From: Rhodococcus oryzae
GTDB lineage: Bacteria > Actinomycetota > Actinomycetes > Mycobacteriales > Mycobacteriaceae
Assembly: GCF_005049235.1 (NCBI RefSeq)
Contig: NZ_SUMD01000003.1
Location: 372,001-436,000, forward strand
Direction of reading: 5' to 3'
Length of the DNA: 64,000 nucleotides
Under the pieces are notes generated by a model. The model saw only the letters and a program-made list of their open reading frames with translations, had not been told where the DNA came from and ran no database searches. Positions within the stretch are counted from its first letter, which is position 1; the number at the start of each line of letters is the position of its first letter. Below are positions 43,773-53,305 of this stretch, one piece after another. Position numbers and translations under genes: made by a program.

Positions 43773-44219
43773 GTGGTTGCAGCACTGAATGACACCCTTC
43801 TCGACCCGTCCCGGCTGCCCGCCGTGGTCGCGGACGTGCAGGAGCTGATCGACGCCGAGGTTTCGGAGAAGACGGGCGCCTCGGGCCTCGCGGTCAAGGG
43901 CGGCTACGGAGCCGTGAAGAAGGTCGGACCGTCGATCGTGCCGGAGGCCGTCGAGGGACTGCTGCCCGGATTCATCTCCCGCCTCGAGCCGTTCTGGCAG
44001 GACTTCGGCGCGGCGGGTGGCGCCGGCTTCGGTGACTTCCTCAGCGCGCGAAGCGAGCAGGTCGCGGACGCGCTGCTCGGCGTGACCGACGAGAAGATCG
44101 AGGGCACCAGCAAGTCCGCCATCAAGAAGGTCTACTCGACCATGCGCCCGTCGGCGAAGAAGAACGTCATCGAGGCGCTGCCGCGACTCGGTGCGCTCGT
44201 CGAGAAGCACGCAAGCTAA
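43773..44219 (+). CDS. Conserved actinobacterial protein of unknown function
   Basis: 148 residues from GTG, with GGAGG 8 bases upstream. Sequence pattern: LNDTLLDPSRLPAVVADVQELIDAEVSEKTGASGLAVKGGYGAVKKV ... PEAVEGLLPGFISRLEPFWQDF ... SKSAIKKVYSTMRPSAKKNVIEALPRLGALVEKHAS. Helical, no membrane segment, lysine-rich C terminus. It resembles a conserved mycobacterial/corynebacterial family (possibly DUF6918, not certain). A strong terminator follows. Confidence 0.75.
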   Translation: MVAALNDTLLDPSRLPAVVADVQELIDAEVSEKTGASGLAVKGGYGAVKKVGPSIVPEAVEGLLPGFISRLEPFWQDFGAAGGAGFGDFLSARSEQVADALLGVTDEKIEGTSKSAIKKVYSTMRPSAKKNVIEALPRLGALVEKHAS

Positions 44220-44231
44220 GACGCTGGTAGT

Positions 44232-44266
44232 CGATGGGCCGGATCCCTGGGGGATCCGGCCCATCG
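44232..44266 (+). terminator. Strong terminator hairpin
   Basis: Perfect 16-bp stem (44232-44247 and 44251-44266) with a 3-base loop, 12 bases after the stop codon. No T-run. Confidence 0.85.
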
Positions 44267-44402
44267 TCGTATGTGGGGTCGGGCCGTCGGATCGCCGCCG
44301 AAGTGTTTAACGCAAAAACTGCGATTACCCGGCGGTAGCAAGTGGGCCCGTGCCAGACTCCCTGGCGTCACCGGCCGGCGACCTCCCCAGTACGAATGCG
44401 TG

Positions 44403-44421
44403 CCTGTCCTCGTAGGACAGG
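44403..44421 (+). promoter_or_regulatory. 5' hairpin or operator before the SGNH hydrolase gene
   Basis: CCTGTCCT-CGT-AGGACAGG, a perfect 8-bp inverted repeat, ends 24 bases before the TTG start and 14 bases before its ribosome site (AGGAG). Could be an mRNA stem affecting translation or a repressor site. Confidence 0.5.
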
Positions 44422-44445
44422 TGTGCCCATCCCCAGGAGCCCGCG

Positions 44446-45624
44446 TTGGTCGAAACCTGCCACAAATCTGCCGCCGGCCGCAGCGCCAGGAGTCTGCTCG
44501 CCGCCCTGCTGGCGGTACCCCTGGCCGCCGCCGGTCTGTCGGTGTTCGCCGCGCCCGCCGCGGCCGTTCCCGCCGGGCCGACGGCGAGCGTGTCGATGGG
44601 CGACAGCTACATGTCCGGCGAGGCGGGACGTTGGAAGGGCAACAGTCTCACCACCTCCGGCAGCCGCGACGGCACCGACCGGGCCTGGACGGGCAGCGGC
44701 TACGACCCCGCCCGCGTGTACGGCAACACCTTCGCCAACGGCTGCGACCGCTCCGATTCGGCCGAGGTGAACAGCGCCACGTCCGTAGCGCAGACCAGGA
44801 TCAACCTGGCCTGCTCCGGCGCCGTCACCGCCAACATCTTCCGCGCGGCCAACGGCGGCCAGGCCTTCAAGGGTGAGGCGCCGCAGGCCGATCAGCTGGC
44901 CGCGGTCGCCGCGGCCAACAAGGTCAAGCTGATCACCCTCTCGATCGGCGGGAACGACCTCGGATTCGCCGACGTCATCTCGACCTGCGTCCAGGACTAC
45001 CTGGTCTGGTACTCCTACTGCAACGACGACCAGCAGGCGGCGGTGGACGGCAAGATGAATGCCGCGATGGCCGGTGTCGCCAAGTCCATCGACGAGATCC
45101 GGGCCGTGATGTCCGGCGCCGGCTACGCGGCCGCCGACTATCGCGTGGTGCTGCAATCCGCACCCTCGCCGACCCCACGCGCGGCGGATAACCGGTACTC
45201 GGAAAGCGGCTGGGCGCGGGCGAACACCGGCGGCTGCCCGCTCTGGGACGGCGACGCCAACTGGGCCCGAGATTCGTTGGTGCCGCAGATTTCCAACCGC
45301 CTCGCCGGTGTCGCTGCCGCGAAGGGTGTGCAGTTCCTCGACCTCGGCGATGCCTTCGACGGGCACGAGGTCTGCGCCAAGGCGGCCAAGCAGGTGAGCG
45401 CCTCGTCGGCGCCGTCAGGGGCTACCAGCGAGTGGATGCGCTGGCTGGACATGGGGTGGACCACGCAGGGCACCCGGCAGGAGTCGATGCACCCGAACTA
45501 CTTCGGCCAGCTCGCGCTCGGCCGCTGCATCGACCTGCTGTACGCCAAGCCGAGCGGCAACTTCACCTGCCGCAACACGGCGGGGCAGGACCACAGCGGG
45601 ATGTACCTGACCGGGCGTCCGTAG
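44446..45624 (+). CDS. Secreted SGNH/GDSL hydrolase (lipase-like)
   Basis: 392 residues with a signal peptide (cleavage near AAA-VPA) and an extracellular SGNH domain: Ser in SVSMGDSYMSGEAGRW, Gly/Asn in LSIGGNDLGFADV, His in QESMHPNYFGQLALGRC. Eight cysteines suggest disulphides. The start is a TTG, supported by AGGAG 6 bases upstream and by the signal peptide. Similar to actinobacterial secreted lipases or phospholipases. A hairpin lies in its leader and a 20-bp terminator follows. Confidence 0.88.
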   Translation: MVETCHKSAAGRSARSLLAALLAVPLAAAGLSVFAAPAAAVPAGPTASVSMGDSYMSGEAGRWKGNSLTTSGSRDGTDRAWTGSGYDPARVYGNTFANGCDRSDSAEVNSATSVAQTRINLACSGAVTANIFRAANGGQAFKGEAPQADQLAAVAAANKVKLITLSIGGNDLGFADVISTCVQDYLVWYSYCNDDQQAAVDGKMNAAMAGVAKSIDEIRAVMSGAGYAAADYRVVLQSAPSPTPRAADNRYSESGWARANTGGCPLWDGDANWARDSLVPQISNRLAGVAAAKGVQFLDLGDAFDGHEVCAKAAKQVSASSAPSGATSEWMRWLDMGWTTQGTRQESMHPNYFGQLALGRCIDLLYAKPSGNFTCRNTAGQDHSGMYLTGRP

Positions 45625-45629
45625 TCACC

Positions 45630-45675
45630 CCTGTGAGTCTTTCTGGCCCTTCACGGGGCCAGAAAGACTCACAGG
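45630..45675. terminator. Bidirectional terminator with 20-bp stem
   Basis: Perfect 20-bp inverted repeat (45630-45649 and 45656-45675) with a 6-base loop, between the convergent SGNH hydrolase and siderophore-interacting protein genes. Both arms contain short runs of T or A (CTTTC / GAAAG). Confidence 0.85.
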
Positions 45676-45687
45676 CGGCGCAGCCGC

Positions 45688-46518
45688 CTAGGGTGCGGAC
45701 TTGCCGTGGCGCCAGTAGCCGGTGAAGGCGATGTCGGACTTGGGCACCTTGCGGTCGTTGACCAGATGCCGTCGTAGGCCCGTCGACAGATCGCTCTCGC
45801 CCGCGACGAACGTGTACGACGGCCCCGTCGGCAGCTCCGCCTGCCGCACCGTCTCCAGGGCGAGGACCCCGGGTCGATCGTGCGGGTCGGAGCGGACCAG
45901 CCAGTGCAGGTTCACGCCCTCGGGCGTCGTCACCTGCTGGGCGTCCTCGGCGTGCGGGATCTCCACGAAGACCTCGGCGCGTAGATCGGCAGGGGCCGAG
46001 CCCAGGATGCCCATGATGGCGGGCAGTGCGCTCTCGTCGCCGACCAGCAGCTGCCACTGCGCTTCGGGGGTCGGGTTGTAGATCAGGCCCTCGTCGAGCA
46101 GCGCGACCTCGTCCCCTGGGGTTGCCGACCCGGCCCACGCCGACGCCGGTCCGGTGTCGCCGTGCGAGACGAAATCGATGTCCAGCTCGGGGATGTTCTC
46201 ACCGAACACCGCCTCGTCCGCGCCGCGGAATCCGCGGACCGTGTAGTTCCGGACCACCGGCCGGGTGCTCTTGGACATCGCCAGGTACTGGGCGTACCAC
46301 AGGTTGCTGGTCGCGCTCGGTACCCGCAGCGTGGTCTGGCCCTGCTGCGGGATGAACATGCGGAACCACTGATCGAACCCCATGGGGGTGAAGCTGCGCA
46401 GCTCCTCGCCGCCGATGGTGACGCGGATGAAGTTGGGGCTCACCTGTTTGCTGCCGAGCACCCGGGCCCTGGTGATGTGCCGGTCCTCGGGTTTGACGAA
46501 CTTGCTGCGCTTGGCCAT
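45688..46518 (-). CDS. Siderophore-interacting protein (ViuB-type ferric reductase)
   Basis: 276 residues. The FAD-binding domain has the motif RNYTVRGFRG near residue 90 and the NAD(P)H side has WQLLVGDESALPAIMGIL; the C terminus reads DIAFTGYWRHGKSAP. The family reduces ferric siderophores in the cytoplasm to release iron. ATG at 46518 with GAACGAG upstream. An IdeR-type box 22 bases before the start indicates repression by iron. Confidence 0.9.
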   Translation of the reverse strand: MAKRSKFVKPEDRHITRARVLGSKQVSPNFIRVTIGGEELRSFTPMGFDQWFRMFIPQQGQTTLRVPSATSNLWYAQYLAMSKSTRPVVRNYTVRGFRGADEAVFGENIPELDIDFVSHGDTGPASAWAGSATPGDEVALLDEGLIYNPTPEAQWQLLVGDESALPAIMGILGSAPADLRAEVFVEIPHAEDAQQVTTPEGVNLHWLVRSDPHDRPGVLALETVRQAELPTGPSYTFVAGESDLSTGLRRHLVNDRKVPKSDIAFTGYWRHGKSAP

Positions 46519-46540
46519 GGTCTCGTTCCTCGCGGGGTGG

Positions 46541-46559
46541 TTAGCTCAGGCAATCCTAA
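46541..46559. promoter_or_regulatory. IdeR/DmdR iron box
   Basis: TTAGCTCAGGCAATCCTAA matches the 19-bp IdeR consensus TTAGGTTAGGCTAACCTAA in 15 positions, including both outer TTAG/CTAA ends. It lies 22 bases upstream of the siderophore-interacting protein and 58 bases upstream of divergent menD. Confidence 0.75.
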
Positions 46560-46617
46560 CTGACGGTGTGCCCGGACCGCCGCCCGTCGGTGGGTGGCCG
46601 TCTGACACCCTGGAACC

Positions 46618-48240
46618 GTGAATCCGTCCACAGCCCAGGCCACCGCCGTCGTCGACGAATTGATCCGCGGCGGGGTGCGCGACGTGGTGCTCTGCCCGGG
46701 TTCGCGCAACGCGCCGTTGGCCTTCGCACTGCAGGCCGCGGACACGGCCGGGCGACTGCGGCTGCACATGCGGATCGACGAGCGCACCGCCGGATTCCTC
46801 GCGGTCGGCCTGGCGATCGGCAGCGGGCACCCGGTGCCGATCGTGATGACCTCCGGCACCGCCGTGGCGAATCTCGGCCCCGCGGTGCTGGAGGCGAACT
46901 ACGCCCGGGTACCGCTCGTGGTGCTCAGCGCGAACCGCCCCTACGAACTCCTCGGGACGGGTGCCAACCAGACCATCGAGCAGCTGGGCCTGTTCGGCAG
47001 CCAGGTGCGGGCCACCATCAGCCTCGGCCTCGCCGAGGAGGGCGTCGACCAGAACAGTCAGTGGCGCTCGGCGGTCTGCCGGGTCCTGGCCGCGGCAAGG
47101 GGCGCACGGTCCGGCAACGCGGGACCGGTGCATTTCGACGTGCCGCTGCGGGAGCCGCTGGTGCCCGGCGCCCACGTCCAGGGCCCGGTGCCGGAGGGTA
47201 GGCCCGACGGCGCCCCGTGGACGACCACCACGCACGCGACCCTCGACGTGCCGCTCGAGCTGGACCTGACGCCGGACACCGTGGTGATCTCGGGCCACGG
47301 TTCGGGTCATCGGCCGGAGCTCGTCGGTCTGCCGACGGTCGCCGAGCCGACCGCGCCGATGCACGGCATCCCGCTGCATCCGCTGGCGCTGCCCCAGCTC
47401 AAGCCCCGGCAGGCGGTGATCACCGGCAGGCCGACGCTGCACCGCCCGGTGGCCAAGCTGCTCGCCGACCCCCGGGTGTCGGTGTTCGCGCTCACCACCG
47501 GCCCGCGCTGGCCCGACGTGTCCGGCAACGTGCTGGCCACCGGCACCCGCGCCGTCGTGTCCGGCGCCCCCGACGTGGCCTGGCTCGAGCGTTGCAGGCA
47601 CCTGACCGAGCATGCGGACAAGGCTGTGCGGCAACAGCTCTCGGCGCATCCGAAGCCGACCGGTCTGCACGTGGCCAAGGTGGTGATGGACTCGCTGTCC
47701 GAGGGCGACCAGCTGCTGCTCGGTGCGTCCAACCCGGTGCGGGACGCGGCCCTGGTCAGCTATCCACGGCCAGGCGTCCGGGTGTTGTCGAACCGTGGTG
47801 TCGCGGGTATCGACGGCACCGTGTCGACGGCGGTGGGCGCGGCGATGGCCGCGCAGGGGGAGAACACCCGCACCCTCGCGCTGATGGGCGATCTGACCTT
47901 CCTGCACGACGCCTCCGGCCTGCTCATCGGCACCGGGGAACCGCGGCCGCGCGACCTCACGATCGTCGTGGCCAACGACGACGGCGGCGGCATCTTCGAG
48001 CTCCTCGAGCAGGGCGACCCGCAGTACGCGGGTGTCTTCGAGCGGGTGTTCGGCACCCCGCACGGGATGGACCTGTCCGCGCTCTGCGCCGCCTACCGGG
48101 TCGAGCACCACGCGGTGAACCCCGAACAGTTGGCGGTGGCGCTGACCGAGCCGAACACCGCGGGTATCAGGGTCCTCGAGGTCGCGACCGAACGTTCCGG
48201 GCTGCGCGAACTGCACGCCGCGGTACGGGCGCAGCTGTGA
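46618..48240 (+). CDS. menD: 2-succinyl-5-enolpyruvyl-6-hydroxy-3-cyclohexene-1-carboxylate synthase
   Basis: 540-residue ThDP-dependent enzyme (EC 2.2.1.9) that condenses 2-oxoglutarate with isochorismate. N-terminal [49 protein letters not shown], and the ThDP-binding region [14 protein letters not shown] ... [20 protein letters not shown] start. Its stop overlaps the next start (GTGA), coupling it to the DUF3592 gene. Confidence 0.96.
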   Translation: MNPSTAQATAVVDELIRGGVRDVVLCPGSRNAPLAFALQAADTAGRLRLHMRIDERTAGFLAVGLAIGSGHPVPIVMTSGTAVANLGPAVLEANYARVPLVVLSANRPYELLGTGANQTIEQLGLFGSQVRATISLGLAEEGVDQNSQWRSAVCRVLAAARGARSGNAGPVHFDVPLREPLVPGAHVQGPVPEGRPDGAPWTTTTHATLDVPLELDLTPDTVVISGHGSGHRPELVGLPTVAEPTAPMHGIPLHPLALPQLKPRQAVITGRPTLHRPVAKLLADPRVSVFALTTGPRWPDVSGNVLATGTRAVVSGAPDVAWLERCRHLTEHADKAVRQQLSAHPKPTGLHVAKVVMDSLSEGDQLLLGASNPVRDAALVSYPRPGVRVLSNRGVAGIDGTVSTAVGAAMAAQGENTRTLALMGDLTFLHDASGLLIGTGEPRPRDLTIVVANDDGGGIFELLEQGDPQYAGVFERVFGTPHGMDLSALCAAYRVEHHAVNPEQLAVALTEPNTAGIRVLEVATERSGLRELHAAVRAQL

Positions 48241-48779
48241 CGCCGACGGTGGCGGGCCGGGTCGGGAAGGGGATCCTGGTCGCGGCGATCGGGATCTCGG
48301 TGCTCGCGGTCCTGCTGGTGGTCGCGGCCTGGCGCAACGACCTCACGATCGAGTCCGACAAGGGCGTGGCCACCGCGGAGGTGCTCTCCGCAGGCCGGCT
48401 GCGCTCGGCCATCAGCTTCGTCACCCCCGACGGGGTCACCAAGAACCCGCGGCTCGGCGTGTTGTACCCGACCGAGCTGATCGTCGGCCAGCGGATCGAC
48501 GTCGAGTACGCGAGGTCCGATCCGGACCTGGTCCGGGTGTCCGGTCGCGATGTCCGGGTGGCCCTGGTCCCGGCCGGGTCGGTGATCGCGGTGACGTGGC
48601 TGATCGCCCTGCCGGCGCTGTGGCTGGTCCGGCGGCGCACGGCGGCCGAGCAGCCTGATGTCACGGCGGCCGAGCAGCCTGATGTCACGGCGGCCGAGCA
48701 GCCTGATGTCACGGCGGCCGAGCAGCCTGATGTCACGGCGGCCGAGCCGCCTCATGTCACGGCGGCCCCGCCCGACTGA
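48237..48779 (+). CDS. DUF3592-like membrane protein with C-terminal octapeptide repeats
   Basis: 180 residues: membrane helix near the N terminus ([20 protein letters not shown]), an extracytoplasmic beta domain (residues about 35-100, including [28 protein letters not shown]), a second helix ([16 protein letters not shown]) and a cytoplasmic tail made of five copies of TAAEQPDV-type repeats. A DUF3592 protein follows menD in mycobacteria too (Rv0556 type, from memory). Translationally coupled to menD (4-base overlap). Function unknown; the repeat tail is likely variable between strains. Confidence 0.82.
   Translation: MTPTVAGRVGKGILVAAIGISVLAVLLVVAAWRNDLTIESDKGVATAEVLSAGRLRSAISFVTPDGVTKNPRLGVLYPTELIVGQRIDVEYARSDPDLVRVSGRDVRVALVPAGSVIAVTWLIALPALWLVRRRTAAEQPDVTAAEQPDVTAAEQPDVTAAEQPDVTAAEPPHVTAAPPD
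48639..48773 (+). repeat. 24-bp tandem repeat (VNTR) inside a coding region
   Basis: Four exact copies of a 24-base unit (48639-48734), a fifth with two substitutions (48735-48758) and a partial sixth, each encoding TAAEQPDV in frame. Unit length is a multiple of three, so copy-number change keeps the frame. Confidence 0.92.
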
Positions 48780-48866
48780 CCCCGGTAGCTCAGGTTTCGC
48801 CGGAACTTCGCCGCCCGGACACCTCGGCCTTCCCGTCCCGGCCCGCGCGGCGCGGACACTGGGCTG

Positions 48867-50009
48867 GTGCGAGTAGCCATCGTCGCGGAGTCGTTCCTGC
48901 CGAACATGAACGGGGTCACCCACTCGGTGATCCGGGTGCTCGAGCACCTCAAGCGCCACGGACACCAGGCGCTGCTCGTGGCCCCCGACAGTGTCGCCGG
49001 CCGGCCGGCCGCGCCCACCTCACATGACGGGTTCCCGGTGCACCGCGTGCCCGCCGTGATGATCCCGCGGGTCAGCTCCCTGCCCGTGGGCATCCCGCAG
49101 CCCGGGATCACCTCCGCGCTGCGGTCCTTCGACCCGGACGTGGTGCACCTGGCGTCGCCCTTTCTGCTCGGCGCCGGCGGGTTGGCGGCGGCCAACCGGC
49201 TCGACGTGCCCGCCGTCGCGGTCTATCAGACCGATGTGGCCGGCTTCGCGCAGAGTTACGGCCTCGGACTGACCAGCAGGGCGGCGTGGCGGTGGACCCG
49301 CCGCCTGCACCGCGGGGCCGCCCGCACCCTCGCCCCGTCCACGGCCGCCGTCGAGGCGCTCGAATCGCGAGGTGTGCCAAGGGTGTTCCGCTGGGGTCGC
49401 GGGGTGGACACCACGCGGTTCGCGCCCTCCCGGCGCAGCGCCGAGCTGCGGGAGAGCTGGTGTGACGCCGATCGGTTGGTGATCGGGTTCGTCGGCCGGC
49501 TGGCCCCGGAGAAGCACGTCGAGCGGCTGGCCGTGCTGGCCGCCGACCCCGGCCTGCAGCTGGTGATCGTCGGTGACGGCCCCGAACGGGCGCGGTTGCA
49601 GCGGCTGATGCCGTCCGCTGTGTTCACAGGGCAACTCGGGGGAGACGAGCTGGCCAACGCGTACGCGAGCCTCGATCTGTTCGTGCACCCGGGCGAGCAC
49701 GAGACCTTCTGCCAGGCGGTGCAGGAGGCCCTGGCCAGCGGTGTTCCGGTGATCGGTCCGGACGCAGGGGGACCACGTGATCTCGTCGCGCACTGCAGCA
49801 ACGGTTACCTGCTGCCGGTCGAGCGCTTCGAGGAGCTGCTGCCCAGTGCCGTGATCGCGCTGCGGGACCGGGCCACGCGCGCCCGGTTCGGAGCGTCCGC
49901 CCGGAGGTCGGTGCTGCACCGCACGTGGTCCTCGGTGTGCGGCGAACTGCTGGGCCACTACGAGGACGTGACGGGCTCGCGCGGTGTCCCGGCGCAGCGC
50001 TCGGCCTGA
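48867..50009 (+). CDS. mgtA: GDP-mannose-dependent alpha-mannosyltransferase (GT4)
   Basis: 380 residues of the GT-B fold. N-terminal [31 protein letters not shown], the [14 protein letters not shown] strand opening the donor domain, and the nucleotide-sugar motif [34 protein letters not shown] with the E-x7-E pair. It corresponds by position to Rv0557 (MgtA/PimB-type), making mannosylated glucuronic-acid diacylglycerol or related glycolipids. GTG start. Located between menD and menG as in mycobacteria. Confidence 0.9.
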   Translation: MRVAIVAESFLPNMNGVTHSVIRVLEHLKRHGHQALLVAPDSVAGRPAAPTSHDGFPVHRVPAVMIPRVSSLPVGIPQPGITSALRSFDPDVVHLASPFLLGAGGLAAANRLDVPAVAVYQTDVAGFAQSYGLGLTSRAAWRWTRRLHRGAARTLAPSTAAVEALESRGVPRVFRWGRGVDTTRFAPSRRSAELRESWCDADRLVIGFVGRLAPEKHVERLAVLAADPGLQLVIVGDGPERARLQRLMPSAVFTGQLGGDELANAYASLDLFVHPGEHETFCQAVQEALASGVPVIGPDAGGPRDLVAHCSNGYLLPVERFEELLPSAVIALRDRATRARFGASARRSVLHRTWSSVCGELLGHYEDVTGSRGVPAQRSA

Positions 50010-50067
50010 GCCACCGCGCGCTCATCTGGGCGCGAGGCGCCCGGCGCGCGCCTGTAACGTCAACGAT

Positions 50068-50766
50068 GTGGCAACAACACACGGGTCTCGGGCCTCGCTG
50101 GAGAAGGATCCGCACGAGGTCGCGTCGATGTTCGACGGCGTCGCGAAGCGGTATGACCTCACCAACACTGTGCTCTCGTTCGGGCAGGACCGCAGTTGGC
50201 GCAGGGCGACGCGCGCGGCGCTCGACCTGAAGCCGGGGGAGCGGGTGCTCGACCTCGCGGCGGGCACCGGCGTGTCCACCGTGGAGCTCGGGCGTTCCGG
50301 CGCCTGGGTGGTGGCCGCAGACTTCTCCAAGGGCATGCTGAAGGCAGGCGCCGACCGTCGGGTGCCGATGGTGGCGGGCGACGCGATGGCACTGCCGTTC
50401 GCGGATGCGGTGTTCGACGCCGCGACCATCTCGTTCGGGCTGCGCAACGTCTCCGACTTCGAGGCGGGCCTGCGGGAGATCGCCCGGGTGACCAAGCCGG
50501 GCGGTCGCCTGGTGGTCAGCGAGTTCTCCACCCCGACCTTCGGCCCGTTCCGCACGGTCTACATGGAGTACCTGATGAAGACGCTGCCTGTGGTGGCGCG
50601 CACGGTGAGCAGCAACCCCGACGCCTACGTGTACCTCGCGGAGTCGATCCGGGCCTGGCCAACGCAGGAGGAGCTGGCGCTCAAGATCGAGGCGGCCGGT
50701 TGGAAGAACGTGCAGTGGCGCAACCTCACCGGCGGCGTCGTGGCGTTGCACCGCGCCGAACGGTAG
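50068..50766 (+). CDS. menG: Demethylmenaquinone methyltransferase
   Basis: 232-residue class I SAM methyltransferase of the UbiE/MenG family (EC 2.1.1.163), last step of menaquinone formation. Motifs: [48 protein letters not shown] (SAM site), [36 protein letters not shown]. The GTG at 50068 matches the usual MenG start; the longer upstream frame is a shadow. Confidence 0.95.
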   Translation: MATTHGSRASLEKDPHEVASMFDGVAKRYDLTNTVLSFGQDRSWRRATRAALDLKPGERVLDLAAGTGVSTVELGRSGAWVVAADFSKGMLKAGADRRVPMVAGDAMALPFADAVFDAATISFGLRNVSDFEAGLREIARVTKPGGRLVVSEFSTPTFGPFRTVYMEYLMKTLPVVARTVSSNPDAYVYLAESIRAWPTQEELALKIEAAGWKNVQWRNLTGGVVALHRAER

Positions 50767-50805
50767 TCCTGCCCACGGCAACCCGCCCGTAGGCACGATC
50801 GCGGC

Positions 50806-50853
50806 GGGTAACGTGGAAAACACAGGGGACCGTGTGATGAGAGTGACGCTTCG
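50806..50853 (+). promoter_or_regulatory. Promoter and conserved 5' leader, copy 1
   Basis: A TAnnnT-type -10 (TAACGT, 50809-50814) precedes a 31-base leader (50823-50853) that is 29/31 identical to the leader before the paralogous regulator at 54632-54662, with identical spacing to the ATG. The leader contains AGGGGA followed 7 bases later by ATG (50837), opening a 21-codon frame that overlaps the regulator start and ends at 50902. Such overlap between non-coding leaders is stronger than expected if only the protein were conserved. Confidence 0.55.
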
Positions 50854-53202
50854 ATGCCGCCCACCGTGCAAGGCAAGGTCGGGAACCTGCCCCTCGAGCT
50901 GACCAGTTTTGTCGGCCGTCGCCATGAGGTGACCGAGGCGCGACGGCTGTTGTCCGAGTCCCGTCTGGTGACGCTCACCGGGATCGGCGGGGTCGGCAAG
51001 ACCCGGCTGGCACTGCGAGTGGCCGAGGATTCCCGGCGTGCTTTCGACGACGGGGTATGGCTCGTCGAACTGGGTGAGGTGTACGACCCGACGTTGGTGC
51101 CTGCCACGGTGGCCGCCGCGCTCGGACTTCGGGACCAGCTCGCCCACCTTCCCGAGGAGGTGTTGGCGGACCACCTCGCCACCCGCCGCCTGCTGCTGGT
51201 GCTCGACAACTGTGAGCACCTCGTCGAGGCGGTCGCGGCCCTGGCGGAGTCGTTGCTGACGGCCTGCCCCGAGATGCGTATTCTCGCCGCGAGCCGAGAG
51301 GCCCTCGGCATCAGCGGCGAGGCGGTGTTGCGGGTGCCGCCGCTGACGGCCCCGAGCAGCGACGAGGCGTCCTCGTTGCAGGGCCTTCCCCGATACGACG
51401 CGGTGGCGCTGTTCACCGAGCGGGCCTCGGCCGCGGTACCCGAGTTCACCCTCACCGAGGACAACCGGCGGGCGGTCGCCGGGATCTGCCACCGGCTGGA
51501 CGGCCTGCCGCTGCCGATCGAGTTGGCGGCGGTGCGGCTGCGCGCGATGACGGCCGAGCAGGTCCTGCAGCGGTTGACCGATCGTTTCCGGTTGCTGACC
51601 CTTGGCAGCCGCGGCGCGCCGACCCGTCAGCAGACATTGTGGTCCAGCATCGAGTGGAGCCACGAGCTGTGCTCGGTCCGGGAACAGGAGCTGTGGGCCC
51701 GGCTGTCGGTATTCGCGGGCGGATTCGAGTTCGATGCCGCGGAGGGGATCTGTGCGGGTGAGCTGTCCTCGGCCGAACTGCGCGTCGTCCTGGCGTCGTT
51801 GGTCGACAAGTCGATCCTGATCCGCGAGGAGCAGGGTCCCGCGGCGCGGTACCGGCTGCTCGAGACCCTCCGCGCCTACGGGAACGAGAAACTGCGGGAA
51901 TCCGGTGATCGCGACGGGCTGCATCGCAGGCACCGGGACTGGTACGCGCGGTTGGCCCACACGGCCGAGGCCGAGTGGATCGGGCCGAACCAGGTGTCGT
52001 GGATCGCTCGTCTGGCGCGGGAGACGTCGAACCTGCGCGAGGCCCTGCAGTTCAGTCTGACCGCGCCCGGTGACGCCGAGGCCGACGTCTGCCTGCGGAT
52101 GGTCAATTCCCTGTACCTGTACTGGATCTGCCGCGGGCTGATCAGCGAGGGCAGGCGCTGGCTGGATCGCGCGCTGGCGCGGTCGGGCGATCGGCGCACG
52201 GCGGACCGGGTGCTCGCGCTGTTCGGGTGCAGCGTCATGACGGGCATGCAGCAGGAATTCGCCACCGCCGCCATCCTCGTGGAGGAGTGCGGCACGCTCG
52301 CCCAGGAGCTGGGCGATCCGATGCTGCGGGCCGCCGCCGGGTACGCGACCGGTTTCCAGTCGCTGTTCAGCGGCCATCTCACGGGCGCGCGGCGTTCGTT
52401 CGAAGACGCGCTGCAGACGAGTCGGCCGACCGGCGAACTCCACCGGGCGATCGGGTGCCTGCTCGGGTTGGCGGTCGCCAGCGGGCTGCTCGGCGACGAG
52501 GACCGGTCGGTCGGCTGCTACGAGCAGGTGTTTGCCATCACCGCATCGCGTGGCGAGTCCTACTATCGCGCGTACGCACTGTGGGGGCTCGGGCTCGCGA
52601 CCCTGCACAAGGGTGACGTGACGCGGGCGGCCGCACAGCTGGCGCAGGCCCTGCGCCTGGTGCGCCGGGTCAATGACCCGATCATCGCCACCTGGTGCCT
52701 CGAGACGATGGGGTGGATCGCGGCGATCGAGGATGCGCCGGACCGGGCCGCCGTGCTGTTGGGGGCCGCCAACGCGCTGGCGAAGGCGGAGGGGGGCATC
52801 ACCGTGACCCTGCCCAACCTGCTCAGCCACCACGCGGAGTGCAAGCAGCGGGCACGAGCGGCACTCGGCGATCGCGCCTTCGAGGATGCGCGGCGCCGCG
52901 GCAGGGGGATGGATTTCCGCGAGGCGATCGGCTACGCACTCGGTGAACGCCGCCCCGCCGGGCCGCGGGCGGTGGAGGAGGCAGTGAGCCTGACCCGGCG
53001 TGAGATGCAGGTCGCCGAGCTGGTCGCGCAGGGCCTCACCAACAGGGCGATCGCCGAGAAATTGGTCATCTCCCCGCGGACGGCCCAGGGGCATGTCGAG
53101 CGGGTGCTGGCCAAGCTCGCGTTCACTTCGCGCACCCAGATCGCCGCCTGGTATCTCGAGCGGACGCGGGAGCAGGAGTCGGACGCGCAACGGGGGGCTT
53201 GA
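50854..53202 (+). CDS. STAND/NB-ARC ATPase with C-terminal LuxR HTH, paralogue 1
   Basis: 782 residues. N-terminal lead GNLPLELTSFVGRRHEV, P-loop GIGGVGKT (43-50), Walker B RLLLVLDNCEHLVEA, GLPLPIELAAVRLRAM, then TPR-like helical repeats, and a LuxR/GerE HTH at about 711-766: LTRREMQVAELVAQGLTNRAIAEKL and SPRTAQGHVERVLAKLAF. These LAL/MalT-like regulators need ATP and an inducer to activate transcription. The DNA-recognition helix reads TAQGHVE, unlike TVEGHVE in the neighbour. It is the first gene of a duplicated module; upstream leader is conserved in both. Confidence 0.9.
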   Translation: MPPTVQGKVGNLPLELTSFVGRRHEVTEARRLLSESRLVTLTGIGGVGKTRLALRVAEDSRRAFDDGVWLVELGEVYDPTLVPATVAAALGLRDQLAHLPEEVLADHLATRRLLLVLDNCEHLVEAVAALAESLLTACPEMRILAASREALGISGEAVLRVPPLTAPSSDEASSLQGLPRYDAVALFTERASAAVPEFTLTEDNRRAVAGICHRLDGLPLPIELAAVRLRAMTAEQVLQRLTDRFRLLTLGSRGAPTRQQTLWSSIEWSHELCSVREQELWARLSVFAGGFEFDAAEGICAGELSSAELRVVLASLVDKSILIREEQGPAARYRLLETLRAYGNEKLRESGDRDGLHRRHRDWYARLAHTAEAEWIGPNQVSWIARLARETSNLREALQFSLTAPGDAEADVCLRMVNSLYLYWICRGLISEGRRWLDRALARSGDRRTADRVLALFGCSVMTGMQQEFATAAILVEECGTLAQELGDPMLRAAAGYATGFQSLFSGHLTGARRSFEDALQTSRPTGELHRAIGCLLGLAVASGLLGDEDRSVGCYEQVFAITASRGESYYRAYALWGLGLATLHKGDVTRAAAQLAQALRLVRRVNDPIIATWCLETMGWIAAIEDAPDRAAVLLGAANALAKAEGGITVTLPNLLSHHAECKQRARAALGDRAFEDARRRGRGMDFREAIGYALGERRPAGPRAVEEAVSLTRREMQVAELVAQGLTNRAIAEKLVISPRTAQGHVERVLAKLAFTSRTQIAAWYLERTREQESDAQRGA

Positions 53203-53206
53203 TCAG

Positions 53207-53232
53207 AAACAGGTATGCATCCGGGTAGTTCC
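53207..53232 (+). promoter_or_regulatory. Conserved box, copy 1 (before the hydrolase gene)
   Basis: A 26-base element (AAACAGGTA-N5-CCGGGT-N-GTTCC) found 22/26 identical at 57016-57041, also just after the STAND/LuxR stop and ahead of the dependent gene. It lies 74 bases before the hydrolase ATG. Candidate binding site for the STAND/LuxR proteins or shared promoter. Confidence 0.5.
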
Positions 53233-53305
53233 GCCCTGACGGTCAACGGGCGCAAGCGGCAATGTGTGCTGGGTCATATCCGCGACCGCGAAGCCGAGGC
53301 CCTCG

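Noticed and set aside
48639-48773. CRISPR array
   Set aside because: The repeats are directly adjacent with no spacers and are translated in frame; a coding VNTR, and no cas genes are present.
49624-53190. 1188-codon open frame on the minus strand
   Set aside because: Antisense to mgtA, menG and the first STAND/LuxR gene; composition is Arg/Gly/Pro/His-rich with no domain, a third-position GC artefact.
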